The position numbers and the translations under genes were made by a program. A stretch of DNA of 64,000 bases, taken from Roseiarcus sp963813195 (GTDB taxonomy: Bacteria; Pseudomonadota; Alphaproteobacteria; Rhizobiales; Beijerinckiaceae). The notes under the pieces were generated by a model that saw only the letters and a program-made list of their open reading frames with translations, was not told where the DNA came from and ran no database searches. The stretch covers positions 110,480-174,479 of the forward strand of contig CAWEYC010000017.1 of assembly GCA_963813195.1 (NCBI GenBank). Reading direction: 5' to 3'. Positions 8,209 to 16,484 of the stretch are shown here, piece after piece (the first letter of the stretch is position 1; each line of letters opens with the position of its first letter).

Positions 8209-8541
8209 ATGAAAATCCCGACGTCAGATTTCACGGTGACCGACTGGTCGGAAATTTCGGCGACCGTTCATCCCGGCGACGCCGGGCTGGCCGTTTGGCG
8301 GACGGTTTCGATCGGCGACTTGCGCATCCGCATGGTCGAGTACTCCGCCGGCTATCTCGCGGACCATTGGTGTGATCGTGGGCATGTGCTCTATGTCGTA
8401 GATGGGTCGCTTGACGCCGAGCTTCGCGACGGGCGGAAGTTTACCCTGAGACCCGGCGCGAGCTTTCACGTCTCCGATTTCGGCGATGCGGCTCATCGCG
8501 TCTCGACAAGCGTCGGCGCCAAGGTTTTCATCGTCGACTGA
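8209..8541 (+). CDS. Small cupin-fold protein (DHCW-type)
   Basis: A 110-residue single-domain cupin. The first motif is partly visible as YSAGYLADHWCDRGHVLYVV and the second as PGASFHVSDFGDAAHRV. Its arrangement resembles the family called DHCW-motif cupins, here reading D-H-W-C. Such proteins probably bind a metal, but their reaction is unknown. It follows the M20 gene by 34 bp and is probably in the same operon. A role next to ureidoglycolate lyase in ureide catabolism is inference from neighbourhood only. Confidence 0.75.
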   Translation: MKIPTSDFTVTDWSEISATVHPGDAGLAVWRTVSIGDLRIRMVEYSAGYLADHWCDRGHVLYVVDGSLDAELRDGRKFTLRPGASFHVSDFGDAAHRVSTSVGAKVFIVD

Positions 8542-8545
8542 ATGG

Positions 8546-8562
8546 AGCTTCCTCGGGAAGCT
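8546..8562. terminator. Hairpin after the cupin gene
   Basis: A perfect 7-bp stem (AGCTTCC/GGAAGCT) with a 3-nt loop lies 4 bp after the stop codon. There is no T-tract, so it may act as an mRNA-end stabiliser rather than an intrinsic terminator. Confidence 0.35.
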
Positions 8563-8702
8563 GGACGTTACCGTGGCGCGGGGCGCATGATCCGCCGCGC
8601 CACTCGGCTGGAGATGGATCCCAAGATGATGGTAGGCTGTGTAGCGCCAACGCGCGCGCGGAGCGACTTGCCGGAGCGTCCGGGGATGTGGGATTTGGGC
8701 TC

Positions 8703-9239
8703 ATGAGCGCGTCTTCCGGCGAGATGCCAGCCGCTATCACCCGAGTGCCAGTTCGTCATCTCACCGCCGAGGCCTTCGCGCCCTACGGGGATGTCATCGA
8801 CGCATCGGGGAACCCGAGCTATCTTGCAAACGGCGGCGCCGCGCAGGTGCACCGAGACCTCGCGGCGGTCGACCTCGACGCTGACGGGGGGCGCGTCTGC
8901 GTCAGCGTCGTGCGGACCTCGCCCGCGACATTGCCTCTGCGCGTTGGGGTCATGGAACGCCATCCGCTGGGCAGTCAGGCATTCGTGCCGCTCGGCGGCG
9001 CGGAGTTTTTGGTCGTGGTCGCGCCAGCCGGCGAGCTTGATCCCTCCGCAATCGTCGCTTTCCAGTGTTCGCCGTCGCAGGGCGTCAACTACAGGCGCGG
9101 CATCTGGCATCATCCGCTGATCGCCTTGCATCGCATCAGCGACTTTGTCGTCATTGACCGGCAAGGCGACGGAGAGAACCTAGTCCTGGCTACGATCGCG
9201 AAACCGCTGGTGATCGACTCCCTCCTTGGCGCGCCATAG
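8703..9239 (+). CDS. allA: Ureidoglycolate lyase
   Basis: A 178-residue AllA-family protein that splits ureidoglycolate into glyoxylate and urea, the last step of ureide catabolism. It reads VRHLTAEAFAPYGDVID at the N-terminus, PLRVGVMERHPLGSQAFVPL in the core and GVNYRRGIWHHPLIAL near the C-terminus, the family's metal and substrate-binding regions. ATG 8703 or the upstream GTG 8688 may be the start; ATG is chosen by comparison with family length. It faces the transporter genes on the opposite strand and belongs functionally with the N-carbamoyl hydrolase and hydantoinase genes. Confidence 0.85.
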   Translation: MSASSGEMPAAITRVPVRHLTAEAFAPYGDVIDASGNPSYLANGGAAQVHRDLAAVDLDADGGRVCVSVVRTSPATLPLRVGVMERHPLGSQAFVPLGGAEFLVVVAPAGELDPSAIVAFQCSPSQGVNYRRGIWHHPLIALHRISDFVVIDRQGDGENLVLATIAKPLVIDSLLGAP

Positions 9240-9271
9240 TTCACCGCGGCGCCGGGGACATTAACCGCGAG

Positions 9272-10282
9272 CTACGCCAGCCGCTCCTCTCGTCCGCGTA
9301 CGATCTGCGACAGGGTCACGGCGATGACCAGGGCGCCGCCATAGAACAGGTCCTGGACAAAGGTGCTGACCCCGAGAATCGACAGTCCAGTGATTCCCGT
9401 CACCAGGAAATAGACGCTGACGATGGTGCCCCACGGATTGAAACGGCCAGGATTGATGCTGGTCGCGCCCAGGAACGCGGCGGCGAAGGCCGGCAGCAGA
9501 AAAGTCAGGCCGGAACTCGGATCGGCGGCGGCCGTCGTGCCGACATAAAGCACCCCGGCGATTGCTCCCATCAAGCCCGACACGGCGAAACTGCCGAGAC
9601 GTATTCTGTCGACATGGATGCCGCTCAGCCGCGCGACTTCCCGGCCGCGGCCGACGAACAGAAGCCGACGTCCGAGCGCAGTGTAAGAGAGCACGTACCA
9701 GAGAATCCCGCAGAGGATGAGCGCGTAATAGAACCCCAGGGGCACGCCAAGGAAGCGGTCGACGATCACTGCATTGACGAGCCCATCCGAAACCCCGCTG
9801 ATGGTCTGCTGATCGCCGAGCCACAGCGTCAGCCCGTGCACGAAGGTGCCCATCCCCATCGTGACGATCATGGAATTCATGCGGAAGTAGATCACGAAAA
9901 AGCCGTTGACGAGTCCGACGAGTACACCCGTCGCGAGCGCCGCGAGGATCGCCACGCCGATGGGAAAGCCGTAGTTCACGTTGAGAACGGCGAGGACCGT
10001 CGCCGCGAAGGTCAGCACGCTGGCGATCGAGAGATCGTAGTCGCCGGCGGTCAACGGAATGATTAGGCCGAGGGCAATCACGACCATGACGGATTGCGAT
10101 CCGAGTATGGTTGCGAAATTCGACCAGGTCAGAAATGTTTCCGGACGCATCAGACCGAAAATCACGATCGTGATTCCCCAGACCAGCAGGAGCGCCAGGC
10201 GCTCGAACCAATCGACAAAGGCGCCGTGGCCGGAGGACGAGCCTCCGCGAAGCGCCGAAGTCTTTTCCAGGGTATTGCTCAA
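9272..10282 (-). CDS. RbsC-type ABC transporter permease
   Basis: A 336-residue inner-membrane permease with eight or more hydrophobic segments. It has the family hallmarks LTAGDYDLSIASVL, ATGVLVGLVNGFFVIYFRMNS and GRGREVARLSGIHVDRIRLG. The start is TTG 10282, with GGAGA 7 nt upstream. It lies downstream of the ATPase and binding-protein genes in one operon (order on the strand: binding protein, ATPase, permease). The neighbours suggest import of a ureide, hydantoin-like compound or polyol; the substrate is not determined by sequence. Confidence 0.9.
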   Translation of the reverse strand: MSNTLEKTSALRGGSSSGHGAFVDWFERLALLLVWGITIVIFGLMRPETFLTWSNFATILGSQSVMVVIALGLIIPLTAGDYDLSIASVLTFAATVLAVLNVNYGFPIGVAILAALATGVLVGLVNGFFVIYFRMNSMIVTMGMGTFVHGLTLWLGDQQTISGVSDGLVNAVIVDRFLGVPLGFYYALILCGILWYVLSYTALGRRLLFVGRGREVARLSGIHVDRIRLGSFAVSGLMGAIAGVLYVGTTAAADPSSGLTFLLPAFAAAFLGATSINPGRFNPWGTIVSVYFLVTGITGLSILGVSTFVQDLFYGGALVIAVTLSQIVRGREERLA

Positions 10283-10305
10283 CGATTTTTCTCCGGCGCG
10301 ATCAT

Positions 10306-11880
10306 TCAGTCGATTCGATAGCAGGCTTGCGCGATGGCCGACTTGCTGATCCGCCCGCCGACGAGTTCCTCGATTACCGCGCCCCGGTTGAAGACAAGCA
10401 CACGATCGCAGATCGCGGTGAGCTGCTCATAATCCGAACTCGCGCACAATACCGCGGCCCCCGTTTGGGTCGCTGTCGCGATGGCCGAGAAGACTTGGGC
10501 GCGAGCGCCGATGTCGACCCCTTGCGTCGGCTCGTCAAGCAGAATGAGACGAGGCTCCGTTTGGAACCACTTCGCGAGCACGACTTTCTGCTGATTGCCG
10601 CCGCTGAGGGCGCCGAACAGCCGTCCCGGATCCCGCGGGCGCACGTCGAACCGATCCGCCAGGGCTCCTGCATTCCGGGCTAGCGCGCCGTTGGCGAGCG
10701 CCCAAGCCCGGCTCACTCGTCCCAGGACCGGCTGGCTCACATTCTCGGTTACGCTCAGCGTCGGGACAGCGCCGGCCGTCAAGCGATCTCCCGGAATCAG
10801 GACGCATCCGTTGGCGATCGAGAGATGGGGAGCGAAATGCGGGAGATCATGCCGTCTGCCCTCGATTTCAAGCGTTCCGGCCGTCGCCGGGATTGCGCCG
10901 TAGGTCATATAGACCACTTCGTCGTAGCCGGACCCGATGAGACCGGTGAGGCCGACAACCTCCCCTCGGGCCAAACCGATCGAAAAGCCTCGAATGGTCC
11001 CCCCGCTGAGATCCGAGATGCGGATCGTGGGCGCCGGCAGCGTCTTGACGGGTGGACGCATGGCTTCGAGGTCGACATGCTGGCCGACGATCAGTTTAAT
11101 CACCTCGGGCTTGGTCATCGAGGCCGTCTCGAATGTGCCGGCCACCCGACCGTCGCGCAGAACGGTCGCGCGGTCGGTGATCTCGAGCACCTCGTCGATG
11201 TCGTGCGAAACGAAGATCACGCTCGCGCCGTCGGCGACGATCTCGCGAACCAGCTTAAACAGCGCCTGAACGTCGTGGGCGGGAAGGAAGGGCGTCGGTT
11301 CGTCGAGAACCAGCAGCCCGCGCGAACCATCCGACCCTCGCGCGCGGCGAAGCTGGTCGAAAGCGCGCACGATCGCGAGCTGGGCCCGCTCGACTGGCGC
11401 CAGGCGCGACAAGGGGCTCAGCGGATCGAGGCGGATGTCATATCGCCGGAACAGGTCGCGGGCTCGGCGCGCTTCGGCGCGCCAGTCGACCAGCCAGCGG
11501 TTTTCGACGGCCAGATCGGGCAGCAGCAGGTTCTCCAGCACCGTGAGCGACGGCATGAGGCCGAGGTGCTGGTGCACGAAAGCGACGCCGTGCTCGCGCA
11601 GGGCGTCGGGTCCGATCGGCAGGGCGACCTCGCGCCCATCGATGCGAATGCGGGCCGCGCCGTCCGCGTCATGAAACCCGGACAGAATTTTGATCAGAGT
11701 CGATTTCCCCGACCCATTCTGTCCGAGCAGACCATGGACTTCGCCATAGCGGACGTCGAGGCTCACCTCATCAAGCGCCCGCGCTCCGCCGAAACTCTTC
11801 GACAGGCGCTCGATCTGCAGAATCGATGGGGAATGGCGCTCGTGACCCTTCCCCTCCGACGCGTTCAGTGCAGCTTCCAC
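10306..11880 (-). CDS. RbsA-type sugar ABC transporter ATPase (two nucleotide-binding domains)
   Basis: About 524 residues. Domain 1 has Walker A GQNGSGKSTLIKILSG and Walker B GLLVLDEPT, with a degenerate signature (LSRLAPVERAQLAIVRA). Domain 2 has LTGLIGSGYDEVVYM, signature ALSGGNQQKVVLAKWF and Walker B LILLDEPTQGVD. This asymmetry is normal for the RbsA class. The start is unusual. No ATG, GTG or TTG lies between the upstream stop and the first conserved strand (ILQIERLSKSFGG). The nearest in-frame start is GTG 11880, inside the last codons of the binding-protein gene, giving a 16-bp overlap. Confidence 0.88.
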   Translation of the reverse strand: MEAALNASEGKGHERHSPSILQIERLSKSFGGARALDEVSLDVRYGEVHGLLGQNGSGKSTLIKILSGFHDADGAARIRIDGREVALPIGPDALREHGVAFVHQHLGLMPSLTVLENLLLPDLAVENRWLVDWRAEARRARDLFRRYDIRLDPLSPLSRLAPVERAQLAIVRAFDQLRRARGSDGSRGLLVLDEPTPFLPAHDVQALFKLVREIVADGASVIFVSHDIDEVLEITDRATVLRDGRVAGTFETASMTKPEVIKLIVGQHVDLEAMRPPVKTLPAPTIRISDLSGGTIRGFSIGLARGEVVGLTGLIGSGYDEVVYMTYGAIPATAGTLEIEGRRHDLPHFAPHLSIANGCVLIPGDRLTAGAVPTLSVTENVSQPVLGRVSRAWALANGALARNAGALADRFDVRPRDPGRLFGALSGGNQQKVVLAKWFQTEPRLILLDEPTQGVDIGARAQVFSAIATATQTGAAVLCASSDYEQLTAICDRVLVFNRGAVIEELVGGRISKSAIAQACYRID

Positions 11881-12965
11881 AGCTTGGCATATCCCTCGAC
11901 GTAAGCGTCGCCATAGCCCGTGGACACCTTGGGCGGCTTGCCGGCGGTGTCGGCATTGTCCTTGTCGAAGATCAGCAGCGGGATCTTCGGATCCTTCACC
12001 ACGGGAAGGCCGCAGAGCATGCGCATCTCCGAGTCGACGACGGCATGGCCGATCCAATCGAGATTCTCGCCGACGTCCACCTCGATCTTGCCTTGCTGGA
12101 CCATGCCGATGGCGAACGGAGTTCCGTTGAACGTCGCGACCTTCACTTTGTCGGTTCGGCCGGTGATCGTAATCGCCGGAACGACCCACTGGGTGAGCAC
12201 ATCGTAGATCGGAATGACATAGTTGACGGTCCGGTCCGCCGTCAACGCCGCCTGCACGTTCGTCTGCGTCTTGGTCGCCATCTCAGGGATGGTGACGTTG
12301 ACGTAGGTAAACTTGCAGTTTGTGCATTTGGCGAACTCTTCCTTGATCCCGCTCATCATCGAATCGGTCGAGAGCACGTCATTGATGCCGACAACGATGG
12401 CGTTGACTTTGCCGTCGGTCTTCCAGATCGCCCAGTCGGCCAGCAGTGCGCCGGCGCGCTTGTAGTCGATCGGCACGGCGCCCGTGACGCCGCCAGGGAG
12501 GGGTTGCTCGTAGCCGGTCAGGTGAGAGGCGACGACTTTGAGCCCCGCAGCCTCGGCGGCTTTGACCTGCGGCTCCAGGAAGCGAGGATCGGCGCCGGCG
12601 AGCAGATCGATCAGGTTGAACTTGTTGTTGATCGCATAGTCGAAGCCCTGAACCCACTGGGTCGGCTGGCCCTGATTTTCCCAGACGCGCAGATTGAAGC
12701 CGACATCCTTTGCGACATTCGTCATCGAGGCTTGAATCGTCTTGATGAAGGGAACCGCGCTGGAGGCTGGAATCGTGAGGATCGACTTGCCCTTCATGCA
12801 GGCGGCCGCGTCGAACGCCTCTCCCGGCGCCTCGAACTTCGGCAGATGACGATAGGGCTCGAGCTGCTCTTTGGCGCGAGTCGCCTCTGGGCTCTCGGCC
12901 AAAGCCGCACCCGCGGCCATTTGAATCGCCGCGACCACGCTCGCGACGGCAATACTGCGCTTCAT
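11865..12965 (-). CDS. Periplasmic sugar-type ABC solute-binding protein
   Basis: A 366-residue product. ATG 12965 follows GAGGGGAGAG and opens a signal peptide (SIAVASVVAAIQMAAGAALA). The mature protein is a type I periplasmic-binding fold (KGKSILTIPASSAVPFIKTI, NLIDLLAGADP, VGINDVLSTDSMM). It has an unusual long linker before the first strand and an internal C-x2-C (FAKCTNCKFTY). It is the first gene of the transporter operon and is divergent from the N-carbamoyl hydrolase gene, sharing a 158-bp promoter region. The ligand is unknown; context favours an amide or ureide, though RbsB-like proteins usually bind sugars. Confidence 0.88.
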   Translation of the reverse strand: MKRSIAVASVVAAIQMAAGAALAESPEATRAKEQLEPYRHLPKFEAPGEAFDAAACMKGKSILTIPASSAVPFIKTIQASMTNVAKDVGFNLRVWENQGQPTQWVQGFDYAINNKFNLIDLLAGADPRFLEPQVKAAEAAGLKVVASHLTGYEQPLPGGVTGAVPIDYKRAGALLADWAIWKTDGKVNAIVVGINDVLSTDSMMSGIKEEFAKCTNCKFTYVNVTIPEMATKTQTNVQAALTADRTVNYVIPIYDVLTQWVVPAITITGRTDKVKVATFNGTPFAIGMVQQGKIEVDVGENLDWIGHAVVDSEMRMLCGLPVVKDPKIPLLIFDKDNADTAGKPPKVSTGYGDAYVEGYAKLWKLH

Positions 12966-13123
12966 CGATTCTCTCCCCTCGTCCGCGGACGGCTCAATCC
13001 CGTCCCCGTGCCGGTTGCCGAGGTCGGTTGGCGACATCGGTCTCACACGCCGCTGGACAACGAAATATCAATTCTGTATTCGAAATGCAATAATTTAGCG
13101 CAGAGATTGGAATCGATCGGGAC

Positions 13124-14377
13124 ATGACCGGGCGAACTGGCGTCGATGAGGATCGGGCTATCGCGGATCTTCGCGAACTGGCGAAATTCGGTAAGCTGGG
13201 AACCGGGGTCAGCCGGGCTGCGATGACCGACATCGATATGGAAGCTCGCCAGTGGCTTCGCCGTCGGATGATGGAGAGCGGCCTCGACGCCGTGATCGAC
13301 GGCGTCGGCAACGTTTACGGCCGCGCTCCGGGCGCCAAGGCGTCGGTGATCGTGGGATCCCACTCCGACACCGTGCCGCGCGGAGGTTGGCTCGACGGCG
13401 CGATGGGGGTGATATTCGGGCTCGAAATTGCGCGCGCCCGACGGGAGACGCATCCGGGGGCGGCAGTGGGCGTCGACGCGATCTCGTTCGCGGACGAAGA
13501 GGGCACATTCCTGGCCTGTCTCGGCAGCCGTTCGTTTTGCCAGGCGCTCTCAGACACGGAGTTGGAGGAGGCGCGAAATGGCGCGGGGGAAACGCTTCCG
13601 CAACGTCTTGCCCAACTCCAACTCGCTGGAGCGGATCTGGCGCGCGTCGATCCGTCGCGGCATCGCGCCTACTTCGAAGCGCATATCGAACAAGGTCCCA
13701 GACTGATCAACTCGCGCAGCGATGTCGGAGTCGTTTCGGGCATCGTCGGCTTGCGCCGCCATCGCGTTCGCTTCGAGGGTCAAGCCGACCATGCAGGCAC
13801 GACCCCGATGGCGACGCGGCGCGATGCGGCCTTCGCGCTGTTTGGATTCGCGACGGCCGCCGCCGAGCGTTTCCGCGCCGTGGGTTCGGCGGAATCCGTA
13901 TGGAATTTCGGGGTCGTCAATGTCCGGCCTGGCGCCGCCAATGTGGTGCCGAGCGAAGCCGAGCTTGTCGTCGAGTTCCGTGACCTTGAGACGCCGGTGA
14001 TGGAGCGAATGGAACAAGCGTTGCTCGAACTCGCACGAGCGTCCAACGGCGCCGGCGGCGTCGCGGTTGCCTCGACCCTCATCGCCTCGATCGCGCCGAC
14101 CGCGATGGACGAGCGGTTGATCGCGAAAATCACCGCGGCCGCTCGAGCCGAAGGCGCGAGTTCGCTGCGCATGCAGAGCGGCGCCGGCCACGACGCGATG
14201 ATTCTGGCGCGACGGGTCCCTGCGGCGATGCTGTTCGTTCCGAGCATCGGCGGTCGAAGCCACGATATTTCGGAGGATACCGACGAGGCAGATATTCGCC
14301 GCGGCCTGCGCGTGTTCGCGGCGGCTGTCGAGTCGACGATCGAGGCGCTCGGACCGGAGGGCGAGGGCGCTCTGTAA
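13124..14377 (+). CDS. hyuC: M20 family N-carbamoyl-amino-acid / allantoate amidohydrolase
   Basis: A 417-residue cytoplasmic Zn/Mn hydrolase that removes a carbamoyl or ureido group (N-carbamoyl amino acid to amino acid, CO2 and ammonia, or the allantoate equivalent). Motifs: GSHSDTVPRGGWLDGAMGV, FADEEGTFLACLGSRSF, AHIEQGPRL, GQADHAGTTPM and SGAGHDAM. The length is typical. It is followed at 28 bp by HyuA, so it completes a hydantoin ring-opening plus decarbamoylation module. N-methylhydantoin (creatinine route) or another 5-substituted hydantoin are possible substrates; specificity is inference. Confidence 0.88.
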   Translation: MTGRTGVDEDRAIADLRELAKFGKLGTGVSRAAMTDIDMEARQWLRRRMMESGLDAVIDGVGNVYGRAPGAKASVIVGSHSDTVPRGGWLDGAMGVIFGLEIARARRETHPGAAVGVDAISFADEEGTFLACLGSRSFCQALSDTELEEARNGAGETLPQRLAQLQLAGADLARVDPSRHRAYFEAHIEQGPRLINSRSDVGVVSGIVGLRRHRVRFEGQADHAGTTPMATRRDAAFALFGFATAAAERFRAVGSAESVWNFGVVNVRPGAANVVPSEAELVVEFRDLETPVMERMEQALLELARASNGAGGVAVASTLIASIAPTAMDERLIAKITAAARAEGASSLRMQSGAGHDAMILARRVPAAMLFVPSIGGRSHDISEDTDEADIRRGLRVFAAAVESTIEALGPEGEGAL

Positions 14378-14405
14378 CCGAGACAAGCTGAAGAGGCTCG
14401 AGAAA

Positions 14406-16484
14406 ATGAAAATGATTGGCGTGGATGTCGGCGGCACTTTCACCGACATCGTCTACTGCGACATGGCCTCCAGTCAGGTGGCGATCCACAAGGTCTCGAC
14501 CACGCCGGACGACCCGTCGCGGGCAATTCTCCAGGGCCTGAGCGAAATTTGCGCCGAGAACGGCGTCGCGCCCGAAGCGATCGATTATGTGCTTCACGGC
14601 ACCACGACGGCGACGAACGCTGTGCTCGAGCACAAGGGCGCCCGCACGGGGATGGTGACGAACGAGGGCTTCCGCGACATCGTTCACATCGCTCGCCATC
14701 AGCGCGTCGAGCACTACTCCATCATGCAGGAATTGCCTTGGCAGAATCGTCCGCTGGCGCCGCGCCGACACCGCAAGGTCGTGAAGGGGCGGCTGGTTCC
14801 GCCTCGCGGCGAGGAACTCGAGCCGCTCGACGAAGCCGACATCGTCGAGGCCGCGCGCGCCTTGAAGGCCGAGGGCGTCGAGGCGGTCGCGGTCTGCTTT
14901 TTGTTCTCGTATCTCAACCCGGCGCATGAGGACGAGGCGAAGCGGATTCTCGCTCGCGAACTGCCCGGCGTGTTCATTACCACCTCGTCCTCGGTCTCGC
15001 CGCAATTCCGGGAGTTCGAGCGCTTCACGACGGCGGCCTTGTGCGCTTTTGTAGGGCCGAAGATGCGCACCTATGTCGACCGACTGGACAAGTCCTTGCG
15101 GGACGCGGGCTTGCGCGCCGATCTGCGCATCATGGCGTCGAACGGCGGCGTCGCGACCCCGGCGATGGTTTCCGAACGGCCCGTCGTGACCCTGCTGTCG
15201 GGGCTCGCCGCTGGCGTTCTCGGCGGCGCTTGGGTCGGCGAACTGAGCGGGCGGCGCAAGCTCATCACCTTCGACATAGGCGGCACCAGCGCGGACATCG
15301 GCCTCGTCGTCGACGGACGATACGCGGAAACCGATCCGCGCAGCACTTCCATCGCCGGCTTCCCATTGCTGATGCCGATGATCGACATTCATACGATCGG
15401 CGCCGGCGGCGGCTCGATCGCCTATGTCGACCAGGGCGGCGCCTTCCGCGTGGGCCCGCGCAGCGCGGGCGCCGTGCCCGGACCGGCCGCCTATGGCCGC
15501 GGCGGCGATCAGCCGACGGTGACGGACGCGAACGTGGTGCTGGGTCGGCTCGATAAGGACGATTTCCTCGGCGGCGGCATGAAGCTGGACGCCGCCGCCT
15601 CGCATCGCGTCATCGAAGCGCTGTCCGACAAGTTGGGATTGGGCAAACTCGAAACGGCCGAGGGCGTCCTGACCGTAATCAACAGCAACATGGCGAACGC
15701 CATTCGTTCGCGCACCGTGCAAAAGGGCGTCGACCCGCGCGAATTCGCGCTCGTCGCGTTTGGCGGCGCAGGGCCGCTTCATGGCGCGGAAGTCGCCGCG
15801 ATGCTGGGCATTCCGGAAGTCATCGTACCCCCGTTCCCCGGCATCACGTCGGCGATGGGGCTGCTGACGACCGACCTCAAATACGACACGATCCGAACCC
15901 AGTTTCAGGTCAGCGGCAACATCGATCTCGACCGGATCAACGCCGACCTCTCGGAGATGGAGCAGCGTCTGGCGGCTCAGTTCGCCGCGGATCATCTCGA
16001 CCCCGACAAGGTCAGCTTCTTGCGCGATGGCGATCTGCGCTATGTCGGCCAGGGCTATGAACTGAAGATTCCCTTCCCCGCCGGAAACGTCGGGGACGCG
16101 GATCTGGCGGAGATCTGGGAGCGTTTCCACCAGGCGCACAAGCGCGAGTATGGTCATTTCTTCCGCGACAACTCGATCGAAGTCGTCAATATCCGTGTGA
16201 CCGGGGTCGGCGCGATGCCGAAGATCCAGACGCTGAAGGCGGCGAGCGGCGGCAGCATGGCGGCGGCGCGAATCCGCACGGGAAGTTGCGTCTTCCGGGT
16301 GGGTGGCGAATTGCAATCCTTCGACACGACGTTCTATCGCCGCCACCTGTTGCCGGTCGGCGAACAATTCCGAGGCCCCGCCATCGTCCTGCAAAAGGAC
16401 AGTACGACCGTGATTCCGCCGGGCTGCGCCGCGATCAACGACGCCGCCGGCAACCTGATCCTCAAAATCGACGGAGATGCGTGA
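14406..16484 (+). CDS. hyuA: Hydantoinase/oxoprolinase subunit A
   Basis: A 692-residue protein beginning MKMIGVDVGGTFTDIVYCD, the phosphate-binding loop of the HyuA/ATP-dependent hydantoinase and oxoprolinase family. A second actin-like ATP motif is LITFDIGGTSADIGLV, and DIHTIGAGGGSIAYVD and FGGAGPLHGAE are also present. Together with HyuB it hydrolyses a cyclic amide (hydantoin, N-methylhydantoin or 5-oxoproline), usually with ATP. The start ATG is preceded by a GAG-rich sequence. The stop overlaps the HyuB start by one base (TGATG), showing translational coupling. Confidence 0.92.
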   Translation: MKMIGVDVGGTFTDIVYCDMASSQVAIHKVSTTPDDPSRAILQGLSEICAENGVAPEAIDYVLHGTTTATNAVLEHKGARTGMVTNEGFRDIVHIARHQRVEHYSIMQELPWQNRPLAPRRHRKVVKGRLVPPRGEELEPLDEADIVEAARALKAEGVEAVAVCFLFSYLNPAHEDEAKRILARELPGVFITTSSSVSPQFREFERFTTAALCAFVGPKMRTYVDRLDKSLRDAGLRADLRIMASNGGVATPAMVSERPVVTLLSGLAAGVLGGAWVGELSGRRKLITFDIGGTSADIGLVVDGRYAETDPRSTSIAGFPLLMPMIDIHTIGAGGGSIAYVDQGGAFRVGPRSAGAVPGPAAYGRGGDQPTVTDANVVLGRLDKDDFLGGGMKLDAAASHRVIEALSDKLGLGKLETAEGVLTVINSNMANAIRSRTVQKGVDPREFALVAFGGAGPLHGAEVAAMLGIPEVIVPPFPGITSAMGLLTTDLKYDTIRTQFQVSGNIDLDRINADLSEMEQRLAAQFAADHLDPDKVSFLRDGDLRYVGQGYELKIPFPAGNVGDADLAEIWERFHQAHKREYGHFFRDNSIEVVNIRVTGVGAMPKIQTLKAASGGSMAAARIRTGSCVFRVGGELQSFDTTFYRRHLLPVGEQFRGPAIVLQKDSTTVIPPGCAAINDAAGNLILKIDGDA

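Noticed and set aside
11881..12189. Upstream extension of the RbsA-type ATPase frame to 12189
   Set aside because: This part overlaps the binding-protein gene in another frame and has shadow-like Arg/Gly composition.
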